A stretch of DNA of 64,000 nt, from contig WTFG01000002.1 of the NCBI GenBank assembly GCA_009835005.1, positions 124,001 through 188,000 of the forward strand, in the 5' to 3' direction. Origin of the DNA: Flavobacteriaceae bacterium Ap0902. Its GTDB lineage: Bacteria; Bacteroidota; Bacteroidia; Flavobacteriales; Weeksellaceae. A program made the translations under genes and the position numbers. Numbering within the stretch: position 1 is the stretch's first letter; every line of letters starts with the position of its first letter. Positions 20,540-30,202 of the stretch are shown piece by piece. The notes beneath the pieces were generated by a model. That model worked only from the letters and a program-made list of their open reading frames with translations. It was not told where the DNA came from and made no database searches.

Positions 20540-21389
20540 TCAAAATTTTCGGCGATTTAAGAATACATATTTCAATTTTAAGGTTTCTATTATAGAATCT
20601 ATTCTATTCTTTTTAATCGTTCTTTTTCTGGGGCAACTAGTGGCGGGAGTGGTTTCTGCCCCCACTTATTATATTCCAGCATTGAGTATTTTACTTTTAC
20701 CCTTGTCCTTCTTTTTGGGTTTTGGTAGCGTAGCCTTTGTGCTATTAAAAATTAAAGGCATGGGATTAGCAGATATTAGGGATTTTTTACATTTAAAGTT
20801 AAACCCATTGCAAGGTGTTTTAGCGGTTTTATTATACGGAGTTTCTCTGCCACTGGCAGAATATTTATCTATGGTGGTTCCTGTTGATGGCACCCCTTTT
20901 TTAGAAGACTTATATGAATTCTTTACGGAAAGCATGAAAATTATATTTGAGCAAAAGATTGCTGCTTTTATTATGGTATGCTTGTTAGCACCTTTATTAG
21001 AAGAGTTCATTTTTAGAGGTATCATACTGCGCGGATTATTGCATAGTAATGTAAACCCATGGGTTGCTATTATTCTTACAGGGTTTTTATTTGGCGCAGC
21101 CCACATGAATCCATGGCAATTTATGGGCGCAGGATTTTTGGGGATCATATTTGGATTTGTGTATTGGAGAACGCAATCCTTGTGGCTGGTTATCTTCTTA
21201 CATTTTTTAAATAATTCTATTGCCTATGCTATAACGATGTATAATGATAGTCTAGAAGAAACAGTGTTTGAGCCCAATTTTCAATTAATTATAGGTTCTG
21301 TTTTACTTACAATTCTAGTGATATTTTTATTGTATAAATATTCTTTGAAATCTGCTCTAAAACCTGTTAACCAGATAGAGAATAGATAG
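20532..21389 (+). CDS. CPBP family intramembrane glutamic endopeptidase
   Basis: A protein of 285 residues with about eight membrane segments. Conserved motifs: EEFIFRG (motif 1, two glutamates and arginine), GAAHMNPWQF (motif 2, His) and HFLNNS (motif 3, His and Asn). CAAX-processing/bacteriocin-processing (Rce1-like) proteases share these. A longer frame from 20478 would add 18 residues out of the rlmH gene; the start MNNQNFRRF at 20532 fits coupling to rlmH. Substrate unknown. Confidence 0.88.
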   Translation: MNNQNFRRFKNTYFNFKVSIIESILFFLIVLFLGQLVAGVVSAPTYYIPALSILLLPLSFFLGFGSVAFVLLKIKGMGLADIRDFLHLKLNPLQGVLAVLLYGVSLPLAEYLSMVVPVDGTPFLEDLYEFFTESMKIIFEQKIAAFIMVCLLAPLLEEFIFRGIILRGLLHSNVNPWVAIILTGFLFGAAHMNPWQFMGAGFLGIIFGFVYWRTQSLWLVIFLHFLNNSIAYAITMYNDSLEETVFEPNFQLIIGSVLLTILVIFLLYKYSLKSALKPVNQIENR

Positions 21390-21428
21390 AAATATCTTAA
21401 TCAATATTCTATTTATATAATTTACATT

Positions 21429-21459
21429 ATTGAATTATCAATAAATCTTTGTATTTTTG
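21429..21459 (+). promoter_or_regulatory. Promoter of the 2-oxoacid dehydrogenase E1 gene
   Basis: TATTTTTG at 21452-21459 is a TAnnTTTG box. ATTG at 21429-21432, 19 bp upstream, is close to the TTTG -33 element. Confidence 0.5.
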
Positions 21460-21481
21460 AGAGATTCCAATTTTTTAAAAT

Positions 21482-23917
21482 ATGCAAACAGATACAATTT
21501 CTCAAAATAAGGAAATCTCCTTTGATACTTTTAAACAACAAGTTTTAGACGATTATTATATGGCACGTCTCAGCCGTGAGGCTAGTTTTTTAGGGAGAAG
21601 AGAGGTGTTGACTGGTAAGGCAAAATTTGGAATATTCGGTGCTGGGAAAGAACTTCCACAAATTGCTATGGCCAAAGTGTTTCGCAATGGTGATTTTAGA
21701 TCTGGCTATTATAGAGACCAAACCTTTATGCTAGCCATAGGGCAATTAACCATAGAAGGTTTCTTTGCGCAATTATATGCCGTTACAGACGAGAACATAG
21801 AAAAAGCATCGGGTGGTAGACAAATGACAGCGCATTTTGCTACGCATTCACTAAACAAAGATGGCTCTTGGAAAAAACTTACAGATCAAAAAAATTCTAG
21901 TGCAGATATTTCGCCCACGGCAGGTCAAATGCCACGATTGGTAGGTCTAGCACAAGCCTCTAAATTTTATAGAAACCACCCAGAAGCAGACAAAGAAGAA
22001 ATATTTTCTAAAAACGGAAATGAAATTGCTTTTGGTACAATAGGAGATGCTTCTACCTCAGAAGGACATTTCTGGGAAACTGTAAACGCAGCAGGGGTAT
22101 TGCAAGTCCCCATGATAATTTCTATTTGGGATGATGAATATGGTATTTCTGTAGGGGCTAATTACCAAAGAACCAAAAAGAATTTATCTGAAATGTTGAA
22201 AGGCTTTCAGCGTACAGATAATGAAAGAGGTCTAGAAATAATTACCACAAAAGCCCATGATTATGCAGATTTAGTAGAGGCTTATGAGAGAGCAGAAAAG
22301 TTAGCAAGAGAGCAGCATATTCCTGTAGTAGTTCATGTAAGAGAAGCCACCCAGCCACAAGGACACTCCACCTCTGGGTCTCATGAAAGATATAAATCTA
22401 TAGAAAGATTAACTTGGGAAAAAGACAACGATAATATTGCCAAGTTTAGAGCGTGGATTCTAGACTTTAAAGCACAAGAAGGAGACAGAGAACTAGTAAT
22501 AGCCACAGAAGAAGAACTAGACGAATTAGATAAAAAAGCCAAAAAAGAAGTAAAAGAAGGACAGAAAAAAGCATGGGCTGTATTTAAATCTCAAATAGAC
22601 TCTATGCAAAAAGTAGCCTTGCCCCTATTAGAAAAAATAGCAGAAAACTCTAGTAGAAAACCTTTTATCCAAAAAGAAATTCAAGACTTTAAGAAAAAAG
22701 TATATGTCTATAAAAGAGATGTTTTGCATACTGTTCGCAAAATCTTACGTCTAACCATACAAGAAAATACAACAGAACGTCAGGCTTTGGTAGAATGGCT
22801 AGAGCAAACCATGGCAAAACAAAGAGAATTATACTCCAGTAAATTATACTTCGAAGATTTTAATAAACTGCCACAAAACGTTGCTCCATCTTATAACGCA
22901 GATGCAGAAGAAGTAGATGGGAGAATAGTTTTAAGAGATAATTTTGAGCATATCTTTAACCACAACAAAAAAGTATTAACCTTTGGAGAAGACTCGGGAC
23001 AGATAGGAGATGTAAACCAAGGGTTAGAAGGTCTACAAAGCAAATTTGGAACAAATAGAATTAGCGATACAGGCATTAGAGAGGCCACCATTTTAGGACA
23101 GGGCATAGGCCTTGCCATGAGAGGGCTAAGACCCATTGCAGAGATTCAATATTTAGACTATGTTCTCTATTGCCTACAAGGATTAAGTGATGATTTATCT
23201 ACTGTCCTGTACAGATCTAATGGTAGACAAAAAGCACCTGTAATTGTACGTACAAGAGGACATAGATTAGAAGGTATTTGGCATGCAGGATCACCCATGG
23301 GTGGAATCTTAAATCTTGTACGTGGAATGTATGTATTAGTTCCTAGAGATTTGACAAAAGCAGCAGGTTTTTATAACTCCTTATTAAAGACAGAAACGCC
23401 AGCCATTGTAGTTGAAAGTTTAAACGGATATCGTTTAAAAGAGAAAATGCCAGCCAACTTAGGGGAATTTCAAACACCAATTGGTGAGGTTGAGGTAACC
23501 AAAGAGGGGTCTGATATTACGTTGGTAACTTATGGTTCTACTTGGAGAATTGTAGCCGATGCAGCAAAAGAGTTATCTTCTCTAGGCATTGATGCTGAGG
23601 TAATTGATATTCAATCTTTAATTCCTTTTGATGTAAGCAAGCAAATTGCAAAAAGTTTAGAAAAGACCAACCGTTTAGTTGTAATAGATGAAGATGTACC
23701 TGGAGGGGCTTCTGCTTATATATTACAGCAGATATTAGAAAATATGGATGGTTATCATTTATTAGATAGTAAACCATTAACGATTACAGCCAAAGCACAT
23801 AGACCTGCTTATGCTACAGATGGAGATTATTTCTCTAAACCATCTTTAGATGATATTGTGGAGAAAGTATATGCTGTAATGCATGAAAGCAATCCAACTA
23901 AATTTCCTGCGATTTAA
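21482..23917 (+). CDS. Fused E1 alpha/beta branched-chain 2-oxoacid dehydrogenase
   Basis: A protein of 811 residues joining E1 alpha (about 30-400) and E1 beta (about 470-811). The TPP site GDASTSEGHFWE is in the alpha part, and the beta part has FGEDSG, EIQYLDYV and the C-terminal swivel domain. A lysine- and glutamate-rich linker (about 340-400) joins the halves. The fusion is common in flavobacteria, where it is annotated as 2-oxoisovalerate dehydrogenase. It would make branched-chain acyl-CoA primers for iso-fatty acids. E2 and E3 genes are not in the window. Confidence 0.9.
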   Translation: MQTDTISQNKEISFDTFKQQVLDDYYMARLSREASFLGRREVLTGKAKFGIFGAGKELPQIAMAKVFRNGDFRSGYYRDQTFMLAIGQLTIEGFFAQLYAVTDENIEKASGGRQMTAHFATHSLNKDGSWKKLTDQKNSSADISPTAGQMPRLVGLAQASKFYRNHPEADKEEIFSKNGNEIAFGTIGDASTSEGHFWETVNAAGVLQVPMIISIWDDEYGISVGANYQRTKKNLSEMLKGFQRTDNERGLEIITTKAHDYADLVEAYERAEKLAREQHIPVVVHVREATQPQGHSTSGSHERYKSIERLTWEKDNDNIAKFRAWILDFKAQEGDRELVIATEEELDELDKKAKKEVKEGQKKAWAVFKSQIDSMQKVALPLLEKIAENSSRKPFIQKEIQDFKKKVYVYKRDVLHTVRKILRLTIQENTTERQALVEWLEQTMAKQRELYSSKLYFEDFNKLPQNVAPSYNADAEEVDGRIVLRDNFEHIFNHNKKVLTFGEDSGQIGDVNQGLEGLQSKFGTNRISDTGIREATILGQGIGLAMRGLRPIAEIQYLDYVLYCLQGLSDDLSTVLYRSNGRQKAPVIVRTRGHRLEGIWHAGSPMGGILNLVRGMYVLVPRDLTKAAGFYNSLLKTETPAIVVESLNGYRLKEKMPANLGEFQTPIGEVEVTKEGSDITLVTYGSTWRIVADAAKELSSLGIDAEVIDIQSLIPFDVSKQIAKSLEKTNRLVVIDEDVPGGASAYILQQILENMDGYHLLDSKPLTITAKAHRPAYATDGDYFSKPSLDDIVEKVYAVMHESNPTKFPAI

Positions 23918-23943
23918 TCAGGATATTTCATAATAAATTATAT

Positions 23944-23978
23944 ATAGTCACTTTAAAGTTTTAGAGTGGCTATTTTTT
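23944..23978 (+). terminator. Terminator after the E1 gene
   Basis: ATAGTCACT pairs imperfectly with AGAGTGGCTAT and is followed by TTTTTT. It lies between the E1 stop and trmD, which starts 15 bp later. Confidence 0.6.
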
Positions 23979-23992
23979 ATTAATTTCACGGC

Positions 23993-24670
23993 ATGAGAAT
24001 AGATATTGTTACCGTATTGCCAGAGTTATTAAAAAGTCCTTTTGAAGCCTCTATTTTAAATAGAGCGCAAGAAAAAGGATTGGTAGAGGTGCATTTACAT
24101 AATTTACGAGATTGGACCACAGATAATTATAAAACCGTAGATGATTATCAATATGGCGGGGGGGCTGGTATGGTAATGACGCCAGAGCCTATACAACGTT
24201 GTTTTGAGGAATTAATGAAAGAACGCAACTATGATGAGGTGATTTATATGACACCAGATGGTGTGGTTTTTAATCAACATATAGCCAATCAATTATCTCT
24301 AAAAGGTAATATATTAATGCTTTGTGGTCACTATAAAGGTGTGGACCAAAGAATTAGAGATAAATATATTACACTGGAAATTTCCATAGGGGACTATGTA
24401 TTGAGTGGGGGCGAACTAGCAGCGGCGGTAGTTTCGGATGCTATTATAAGGCTTTTACCAGGTGTGTTGAACAATGAGACCTCTGCGCTAGAAGATTCTT
24501 TTCAAGACAATCTATTAGCTCCACCAGTTTACACAAGGCCTGCAGAGTGGGAGGGAATGAAAGTTCCAGATATCCTATTAAGCGGAAATTTTGCTAAAAT
24601 AAATGAATGGCGAGAAGAGCAGGCTTATCAGAGAACCAAAGATAGAAGACCAGATTTATTAGAGGATTAA
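23993..24670 (+). CDS. trmD: tRNA (guanine37-N1)-methyltransferase
   Basis: A protein of 225 residues of the SPOUT class. Seen: [12 protein letters not shown], the knot region [13 protein letters not shown] and [15 protein letters not shown]. TrmD makes m1G37, needed to keep the reading frame. All core motifs are present. It is not in the usual rimM-trmD-rplS operon here. Its last bases overlap the convergent DJ-1 gene by 4 bp. Confidence 0.96.
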   Translation: MRIDIVTVLPELLKSPFEASILNRAQEKGLVEVHLHNLRDWTTDNYKTVDDYQYGGGAGMVMTPEPIQRCFEELMKERNYDEVIYMTPDGVVFNQHIANQLSLKGNILMLCGHYKGVDQRIRDKYITLEISIGDYVLSGGELAAAVVSDAIIRLLPGVLNNETSALEDSFQDNLLAPPVYTRPAEWEGMKVPDILLSGNFAKINEWREEQAYQRTKDRRPDLLED

Positions 24671-25251
24671 ATCTCAAAACCCATTAAATGCTTAACATTG
24701 TTCGCATTTTCTTTATCACTCATCTTTTCTAAAAGCAAAAATGCTACATCCATGGCAGTTGAAGGATTCCAAGAGGTGATGATATTATCTGAAACTACGA
24801 TGGGTAGATTTTTCACCAATACACCCATTTCTTTCAGTTGATTATGGCGAACTGGATTTAAATTATAAGTCGTTCCTTCTTTACCATTTAAAACTCCGCT
24901 CTTGGCAATAGGGAATGCACCTGTACAGATACTTGCTATGGTTTTGTTTTTCTCATAAAATGCATTTATCAAATCAGAGAATTCATCACTATAGGCTTCT
25001 TTATAAAAATTAAAATCTTCAAACCCACCAGGAATCGCTAAAGCATCATAGTCTTCCACGTTAATTTCATTAATAGTAAAATCAACGATTAATTTCTGAT
25101 TAAAGGTGCTATTCACTTCTTTATGCAGTCCACAAGTATATAATGTGGTTTGATTATTGCCTTCAAGTAAATTCCATCCCATCACGTCTATAAAGACACT
25201 TGCCTCATAGAATTCAAAGCCGTCGGCTAATAGCAATAATATATTTTTCAT
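24667..25251 (-). CDS. DJ-1/PfpI family protein
   Basis: A protein of 194 residues with the flavodoxin-like DJ-1/PfpI fold: [14 protein letters not shown] at the N-terminus, [11 protein letters not shown], and the nucleophile-elbow ASICTGAF with the reactive cysteine. The family includes stress chaperones, glyoxalases and amidases. The N-terminal ADGFEFYEA stretch resembles the eukaryotic-type DJ-1 subfamily. Exact activity cannot be told from sequence. It overlaps trmD's end tail to tail. Confidence 0.85.
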   Translation of the reverse strand: MKNILLLLADGFEFYEASVFIDVMGWNLLEGNNQTTLYTCGLHKEVNSTFNQKLIVDFTINEINVEDYDALAIPGGFEDFNFYKEAYSDEFSDLINAFYEKNKTIASICTGAFPIAKSGVLNGKEGTTYNLNPVRHNQLKEMGVLVKNLPIVVSDNIITSWNPSTAMDVAFLLLEKMSDKENANNVKHLMGFEI

Positions 25252-25307
25252 CTTGCTTTATTTAATTGGTGTTAAGGTAGAGCGCTTTATTGAATCTAGC
25301 AAATCAA

Positions 25308-25338
25308 AAAAAGGCACATCTTTCGATATGCCTTTTTG
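25308..25338 (-). terminator. Terminator of the beta-helix gene
   Basis: AAAAAGGCA and TGCCTTTTT form an inverted repeat around a short AT-rich loop. On the minus strand it follows the stop of the 464-residue beta-helix protein and ends in T. Confidence 0.65.
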
Positions 25339-25365
25339 TTCCTATTTGAACTGAATTAAATTATT

Positions 25366-26760
25366 TTAAATTTCTTTTACATCTCCTTTAGCACCTTGGG
25401 CATTCAGGCCATCTCTGTTGGTGATTGTACCGCCTTTTACTTGAACGGCAGTACCATTTTCAGATTTTACGTCCATATCGTTTAGAGGTGTTTCACCCTT
25501 GTTTTCAATTACTACACCTATAGAATCATCTCCTTGTGCTGTGATACCACCATCTACTTTCAAGGTTTTTACCACGCCACCATCTACTATATAGGAATGA
25601 ACTTTATCTCCTTTGGTAGTAATTCCACCTTGGATATTTAATTCTTTAATTTCTCCTTCTGGTTTCACGCTAAAGCCGTCTGCAGATAAGGTCTGTATTT
25701 GACCTTTTACCAAAGTTTCTCCTGTTCCACCATTGGTAGTAATCCCATGCAAGATGTTAATCGTTCCTACAGGTTTGCTTACTTGTATTCCAATAGATCC
25801 ATCTCCATTGGTAATAATAGAATGGAAAGTGGCTGTATCTACTGTTCCGTCGTATTGATTAAATCCTCTAGCACCTGTTCCAAAAGTTTCAATTCGTTTT
25901 TTAGTTTCAAAGTTTCCAACAATACCAAAATTCACAAAGCCAATCGCACTAGGTCCATAAGAAACAATAGCCTCTTCTACCGTCCAATTTTCTACTTCGC
26001 CCCAAGCATCTAAAACCATATCATTAACCCCATAAGTAACCACTTTACCATGATTGGTCAAATTCTTCACTTTTGCACCATTCATGATAAAAACACCCCC
26101 AGTAATTTTATTAGGTTGACCAAAAGGAATCATTCCGTTAGAGTGAATTTCCCCAGTCGTGATTTCATCTGCATAAACTTTACCCCCAATATCACCGAAT
26201 CCACCCACATAGAGTCCAGAACCTATAACGGGTGCACCAGCGCTACCCATAGAAATGTTTTTGAGTGTTGCATTAATGATACTATTTTCGTCACTATTGT
26301 AATTATATACCGTGAAAGCACCCTGGGTTACAGTAACACCATATTTAAGGGATTGTTCTGTATATTTACGCGCATCCGCAGCAAAAACATGAACATTCTC
26401 TGCAATTAAATTTGTTTTAGCAGTACCTCTTCTAGTTAAAATTTGAACTTGTCCTGTAACTTGAAGATCTTTTAATTTAAGTGTTCCTAAATTTTCTCGA
26501 TCGCTTAGCGCATAAATGGCTCTATTGCTTGGATTGGTTTGGATGGTAAGGTTAGATACCGTATTATCTGCTGTGAGCCCTATGCCGTCTCCCGAATTAA
26601 AACTAAGAAATACATCTTCATTGCTTGCCCCCCTTAGGCTAAACCCAGCAGGTAAAATGATAGATTGTGGTACCAAAATAGACGATTGTAATTCTAGCAC
26701 AGTTGGTTCACTGCTATTTAATGCAGTCAATAACTGTACTAGGGTGTAAATTTTAATCAT
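25366..26760 (-). CDS. Unrecognised protein with predicted right-handed beta-helix
   Basis: A protein of 464 residues with no signal peptide or membrane segment. It opens with a short helix (TLVQLLTALNSSEPTVLEL) then beta strands and turns, as in pectate-lyase-like proteins (PAGFSLRGA). The C-terminal half repeats a motif like GGITTKGD or GGITAQGDDSIGV at about 330-440, each near a V/I-rich strand. I cannot place it in a known family and see no catalytic acids. It may be a cytoplasmic beta-helix, possibly secreted by an atypical route. An antisense frame here is a shadow. Confidence 0.6.
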   Translation of the reverse strand: MIKIYTLVQLLTALNSSEPTVLELQSSILVPQSIILPAGFSLRGASNEDVFLSFNSGDGIGLTADNTVSNLTIQTNPSNRAIYALSDRENLGTLKLKDLQVTGQVQILTRRGTAKTNLIAENVHVFAADARKYTEQSLKYGVTVTQGAFTVYNYNSDENSIINATLKNISMGSAGAPVIGSGLYVGGFGDIGGKVYADEITTGEIHSNGMIPFGQPNKITGGVFIMNGAKVKNLTNHGKVVTYGVNDMVLDAWGEVENWTVEEAIVSYGPSAIGFVNFGIVGNFETKKRIETFGTGARGFNQYDGTVDTATFHSIITNGDGSIGIQVSKPVGTINILHGITTNGGTGETLVKGQIQTLSADGFSVKPEGEIKELNIQGGITTKGDKVHSYIVDGGVVKTLKVDGGITAQGDDSIGVVIENKGETPLNDMDVKSENGTAVQVKGGTITNRDGLNAQGAKGDVKEI

Positions 26761-26958
26761 TGAATTTGTTTTTTATTTGAACATTAATAAAATCTAAAAA
26801 TAATTCACAAAAATCGAACCTTTTTTAAGACCAAAAAAATAAGTTTATGCTAAGTTAATCCAATAAAAAATAAGTTTACCCAATGTAGAATTAAAAGAAG
26901 ACTACTTCAATTAAAGAATAGTACGAGAAAGTAATTAATATTTTGTGGATAGATTAAT

Positions 26959-27369
26959 TCATTTTCTAACAAAGTTTAAAGCTGGACCATCAACATAAGA
27001 TGTACTCAAAGTCATGGCATCTTCTGTCATTGTTAATGCCCATGCAGTATTATTTATATGGACATACAAATTATTTTCCTGCTTGTTATTGGGGTCATTA
27101 GTTTGTTGATTATTATTAATTTTATAGTAGTATTCACCCGTAGCATGTGCTATATCATCATTTCCTGTAATGATTAATTTGCCATTGTTTTTAAAATTAT
27201 AAATGATGTTATCTCCAGAATAATCTATCGTATCTTGACTACCAAAATTCATAAGATCGGCAGACATCAATCGCCATTGTCCAGAGAGTTGACTTCTTAT
27301 TGAATCATCATCACTGGAACAACTTAGAGTAATCATCATTATTAAAAATAATACAGCAATCTTTTTCAT
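26959..27369 (-). CDS. Small lipoprotein, lipocalin-like
   Basis: A protein of 136 residues with a lipobox ending at Cys17 (TLSC), followed by SSDDD, the acidic tract that often sends Bacteroidota lipoproteins to the cell surface. The body begins QLSGQWRLMSA and continues with beta strands, like the lipocalin-like (DUF4923/DUF5004-type) lipoproteins of this phylum. No ligand can be named. It sits alone between the beta-helix gene and the IS region. Confidence 0.65.
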   Translation of the reverse strand: MKKIAVLFLIMMITLSCSSDDDSIRSQLSGQWRLMSADLMNFGSQDTIDYSGDNIIYNFKNNGKLIITGNDDIAHATGEYYYKINNNQQTNDPNNKQENNLYVHINNTAWALTMTEDAMTLSTSYVDGPALNFVRK

Positions 27370-27543
27370 AATATTTAAAAATATTCATAATTAGAACGGT
27401 TACGTCTTCATTATATATTTAGTAAATATACTTACTTATTGATAATTAAGCAATAGATATAAATGTTAATGTTTATACATATGATTTTTATTGATGTAAA
27501 TTGTTGAAATTTAAATAATATAGAATAGGTGTTTGTATTATTT

Positions 27544-27858
27544 CTAAAACTTAGTATTGTTTATATGTGCTTTTTTGTATTCACTTGGAGCAATACCCGT
27601 ATGTTTTTTGAACGCTGTTGAAAATGATGGTGGAGAGGAATAACCTAGGAGATAGGAAACTTCTTTAACGGTATGGCTATGTGTAATTAATAATTCAGAT
27701 GCTCTTTGCATTCTGTAATTGAATGTATATTCAAATACTCCTTTGCCATATACTTTCTTGAAATTTCCCTTTAATTTTGTACGATTAATACCAAATTTTT
27801 TACTTAAATAACGTGAATAATGTTTAAGCGACCGCAAGGAGTAGTTGTTTATTTTCAT
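27544..27858 (-). pseudogene. AraC-family regulator, N-terminus lost to an IS982 insertion
   Basis: This 104-residue frame is only the C-terminal AraC DNA-binding domain. Both helix-turn-helix units are visible: YLSKKFGINRTKLKGNFKK and VSYLLGYSSPPSFSTAFKK, ending GIAPSEYKK. A complete AraC regulator has about 180 more residues. The frame begins inside the end of the IS982-family element, and its first codons overlap that transposase. The remaining domain could still be expressed and bind DNA, but without its sensor it is probably non-functional. Confidence 0.8.
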
Positions 27859-28438
27859 TTTTGAAAGGTTGAATATTTAAGCTTGGTTTTTGGGGTAGGA
27901 AATGATAAGCACAAAGTCCACTTACAAGATTTATTAAAAAGCCTGTTGCAGATCGGTGTCTGGAATGTTCAATGGAGCATATGTTTTTGAGTTCATCATT
28001 AACTGATTCTATCAAAGCTCTTTTTCTAAGCAGTATTTTATCACCGTCAGATAGGTTTTGTTTTTTCATGTTTTTTCTGACCTTGTAGATAAAATCAATC
28101 CCGTCATTCCAAAGGTAATTGGCGGGTTTTTGTGATATATAACCTCTATCACCAAAGAGTTTTCCAAATATATTTTCTGTTAATGAAGTGGTGACCTTCA
28201 TATCCCTATCATCTACATTGGCTTTGGTGAGATAGAAATGATAAAAAGCTTTGAAATTATTGATTCTACTGAGATGAAAACAAATCAATATGGTCATCAT
28301 TTCACTATCAGAGAGCTTCGATTTTCTGTTTCTTTTCTTGGATGATGATTCTAAACGTAGTTGTTTAATTTCTTTTTCAAAAAGTTGGTTAAAATCATCG
28401 ATAGTTACATAAATTTCTGTAATTTTATCCTCACACAT
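27824..28438 (-). mobile_element. IS982-family transposase with an internal in-frame deletion
   Basis: This 204-residue frame has the IS982 start (FNQLFEKEIKQL, SDSEMMTILICFH, NFKAFYHFYL) then jumps directly to the catalytic-domain text TKANVDDRDMKV and GKLFGDRGYIS. Normal IS982 transposases are about 290 residues. About 85 residues between these parts, including the first catalytic Asp region, are missing, yet the frame is kept. The later Asp and the Glu of ALIESVNDELK remain. The element is therefore almost surely dead. I could not define both inverted repeats with certainty. Confidence 0.8.
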
Positions 28439-28526
28439 AGGAGTAAGTATTTATTGTAATTACTTGTTAATCAATTACTAATATAAATATTTTACTCCTT
28501 TTTTACAACTTTTTCTTATCCATTAT

Positions 28527-29374
28527 TCACGTTAATTTATAAACAAACTCATTGAGATATAACTGAAGATATTTTCTTTTTATTTTATGGTAATTCCCAA
28601 GTAGGTTTCTCTTTGCATTGCAGATAGCAATATGCACCCATTTTAGGGTTTCTTCTGTGGTTTCTTTAGAGCTCTTCTTCATTATATGAAGTTCTACAAA
28701 ATCAGCAATATCAACATACGACTTGCTCTTGTCTGTAAAGACAATACTTTGATTATCAATGGACTTTTAGATGGTATCATTAATTTCTTCTCCGCCATGC
28801 CCATCCAAAACTTTGGCTTTAAAATAGCGAACGTATTTTTTCTTTTCACCAGTGTTTAAATCTTCTAACGGGATTGATTCTACCATTACCGCTACATTCT
28901 GTTTACCCACAGCTCCTTTTCCTCGAGTGCCTTTTTGTTTTTCAACTTCACTGGATTCAACCGTGAAATAGGCTTCATCAAACTCAATCATTCCATCTAA
29001 GGTATATTTTGCATCACGATTTCCCATGGCTTTTCTAAGTTTGTGAACCATCGCCCACACAGGCTTATACCTTTTTAATCCTAATTGTCTTTGAATTTCT
29101 TTAGCCGAAAAGTCTTTCTTGGTTACACTCATTAAAAACATTGTTTTATACCAAATCAGAAAGGATAGGTTCGAGTTTTCCATGATGGTTCCACTTCTAA
29201 GTGAAGTTCTGCTCCTAGATTTCTTACACTCATAGCTCCACATATACTCTTTATCCAATAAAGTTCGGTGTTTCCACATTTACAGGTAACACCAATCTTA
29301 TCTCGCTCTGATTTAAAGTGGTTTCTACAATCCTCTTCTGTACCAAAATGTGCCGAAAAATTAAATATATTCAT
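28527..29374 (-). mobile_element. IS1595-family transposase, disrupted by two frameshifts
   Basis: Three reading frames add up to one IS1595 (ISXO2-like) transposase. The start is at 29374 (MNIFNFSAHFGTEEDC...CKCGNTELYW, a zinc ribbon). The frame shifts near 29220 to SRTSLRSGTIMENSNLSFLIWYKTMFLM, the conserved N-terminal block, and continues with the DDE start IEFDEAYF. A stop at about 28765 ends this frame. After a one-base shift it goes on with FTDKSKSYVDIADFVE and ends at about 28527. Inactive by two independent lesions. Its inverted repeats were not found by eye. Confidence 0.8.
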
Positions 29375-29497
29375 CTTTAATCTCCTTTATAGTAAACAAT
29401 TATACAAAATTATGGGAAATTACGGGTAATTAGAATAATTAATTTTAAAATTCAAATTATCAATAATACTAATGATTTTATATTAGAATATAGAAAA

Positions 29498-29980
29498 GAC
29501 TATGTAGCAAGAACTTTTAGAACCCGTAAGGAAACAGATCTTGCATATAATGATTTAATAGAAAGAGGATATATAGAAGATGAGATTGATGTGTTAATGT
29601 CTGATAAGACTAGAGATACTTTCATCGCAGAAGATATAGATTCTGAATTAGGGAACAAAGTAGCAGAAGATGCTGGTAAAGGTTCATTAATTGGTGGAGG
29701 TATTGGTGCTGTAGTGGGTGCTATTGCTACCATTGGAACCAATGTAATCTTTCCTGTTTTAGGTCTGATTGTAGCAGGTCCATTAGCGGTAGACTTAGCT
29801 GGTGCTGGTACTGTAGCAGGAGGATTAATTGGAGCTTTAACCAGCAGTGGGGTGCCAGAGGAAGATGCTAAACATTACCACCGAAGAATTGAAGATGGTG
29901 ATATCTATTTAGGGGTGAAGCCAAGAAGTGAAGAAGAAGGACGTGTGATTTATGATACACGGTATGACAGAAATTTGTAA
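29498..29980 (+). CDS. YflT/GsiB-like general stress protein, 5' end missing
   Basis: The reading frame is open from 29396 but has no ATG, GTG or TTG until GTG at 29591. The conserved text starts earlier, from about 29501 (YVARTFRTRKETDLAYNDLIERGYIEDEIDVLMSD). That is the usual N-terminal domain of these stress proteins. A glycine- and alanine-rich membrane-like stretch follows, then a final HRRIEDGDIYLGV motif. The gene has evidently lost its first codons, probably when the IS1595-family element arrived next to it. A shortened product from 29591 (129 residues) is possible. Terminator at 30043-30085. Confidence 0.6.
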   Translation, partial: DYVARTFRTRKETDLAYNDLIERGYIEDEIDVLMSDKTRDTFIAEDIDSELGNKVAEDAGKGSLIGGGIGAVVGAIATIGTNVIFPVLGLIVAGPLAVDLAGAGTVAGGLIGALTSSGVPEEDAKHYHRRIEDGDIYLGVKPRSEEEGRVIYDTRYDRNL

Positions 29981-30042
29981 GAAAAAGCCATTCGCATTAT
30001 AGTGATTCTTTATCGTTATAATAAGTATAAAAAATATGATTT

Positions 30043-30085
30043 ATAAATCGCTTTGATGATTGCATTAAAGCGATTTATTTTATTT
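30043..30085 (+). terminator. Terminator after the stress-protein gene
   Basis: ATAAATCGCTTT (30043-30054) pairs with AAAGCGATTTAT (30067-30078) and is followed by TTTATTT. A clean hairpin with a 12-bp stem. Confidence 0.75.
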
Positions 30086-30202
30086 AATAAATCTAAATTA
30101 GATTCATTATAATTTAGAGTGTATGTCTATGAAAGGGCTCTATAATTCCACTTTTTACTACTAAAATGTTGTAATTTTAGTAAACACCAAAAAAGCTATC
30201 AA

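Noticed and set aside
20669-21148. Minus-strand frame of 159 residues opposite the CPBP protease
   Set aside because: It lacks any domain and is rich in Lys, Asn and Pro from the antisense codons of a membrane protein.
25699-26749. Several plus-strand frames opposite the beta-helix gene
   Set aside because: They follow the reversed codon bias of the minus-strand gene and have no coherent protein features.
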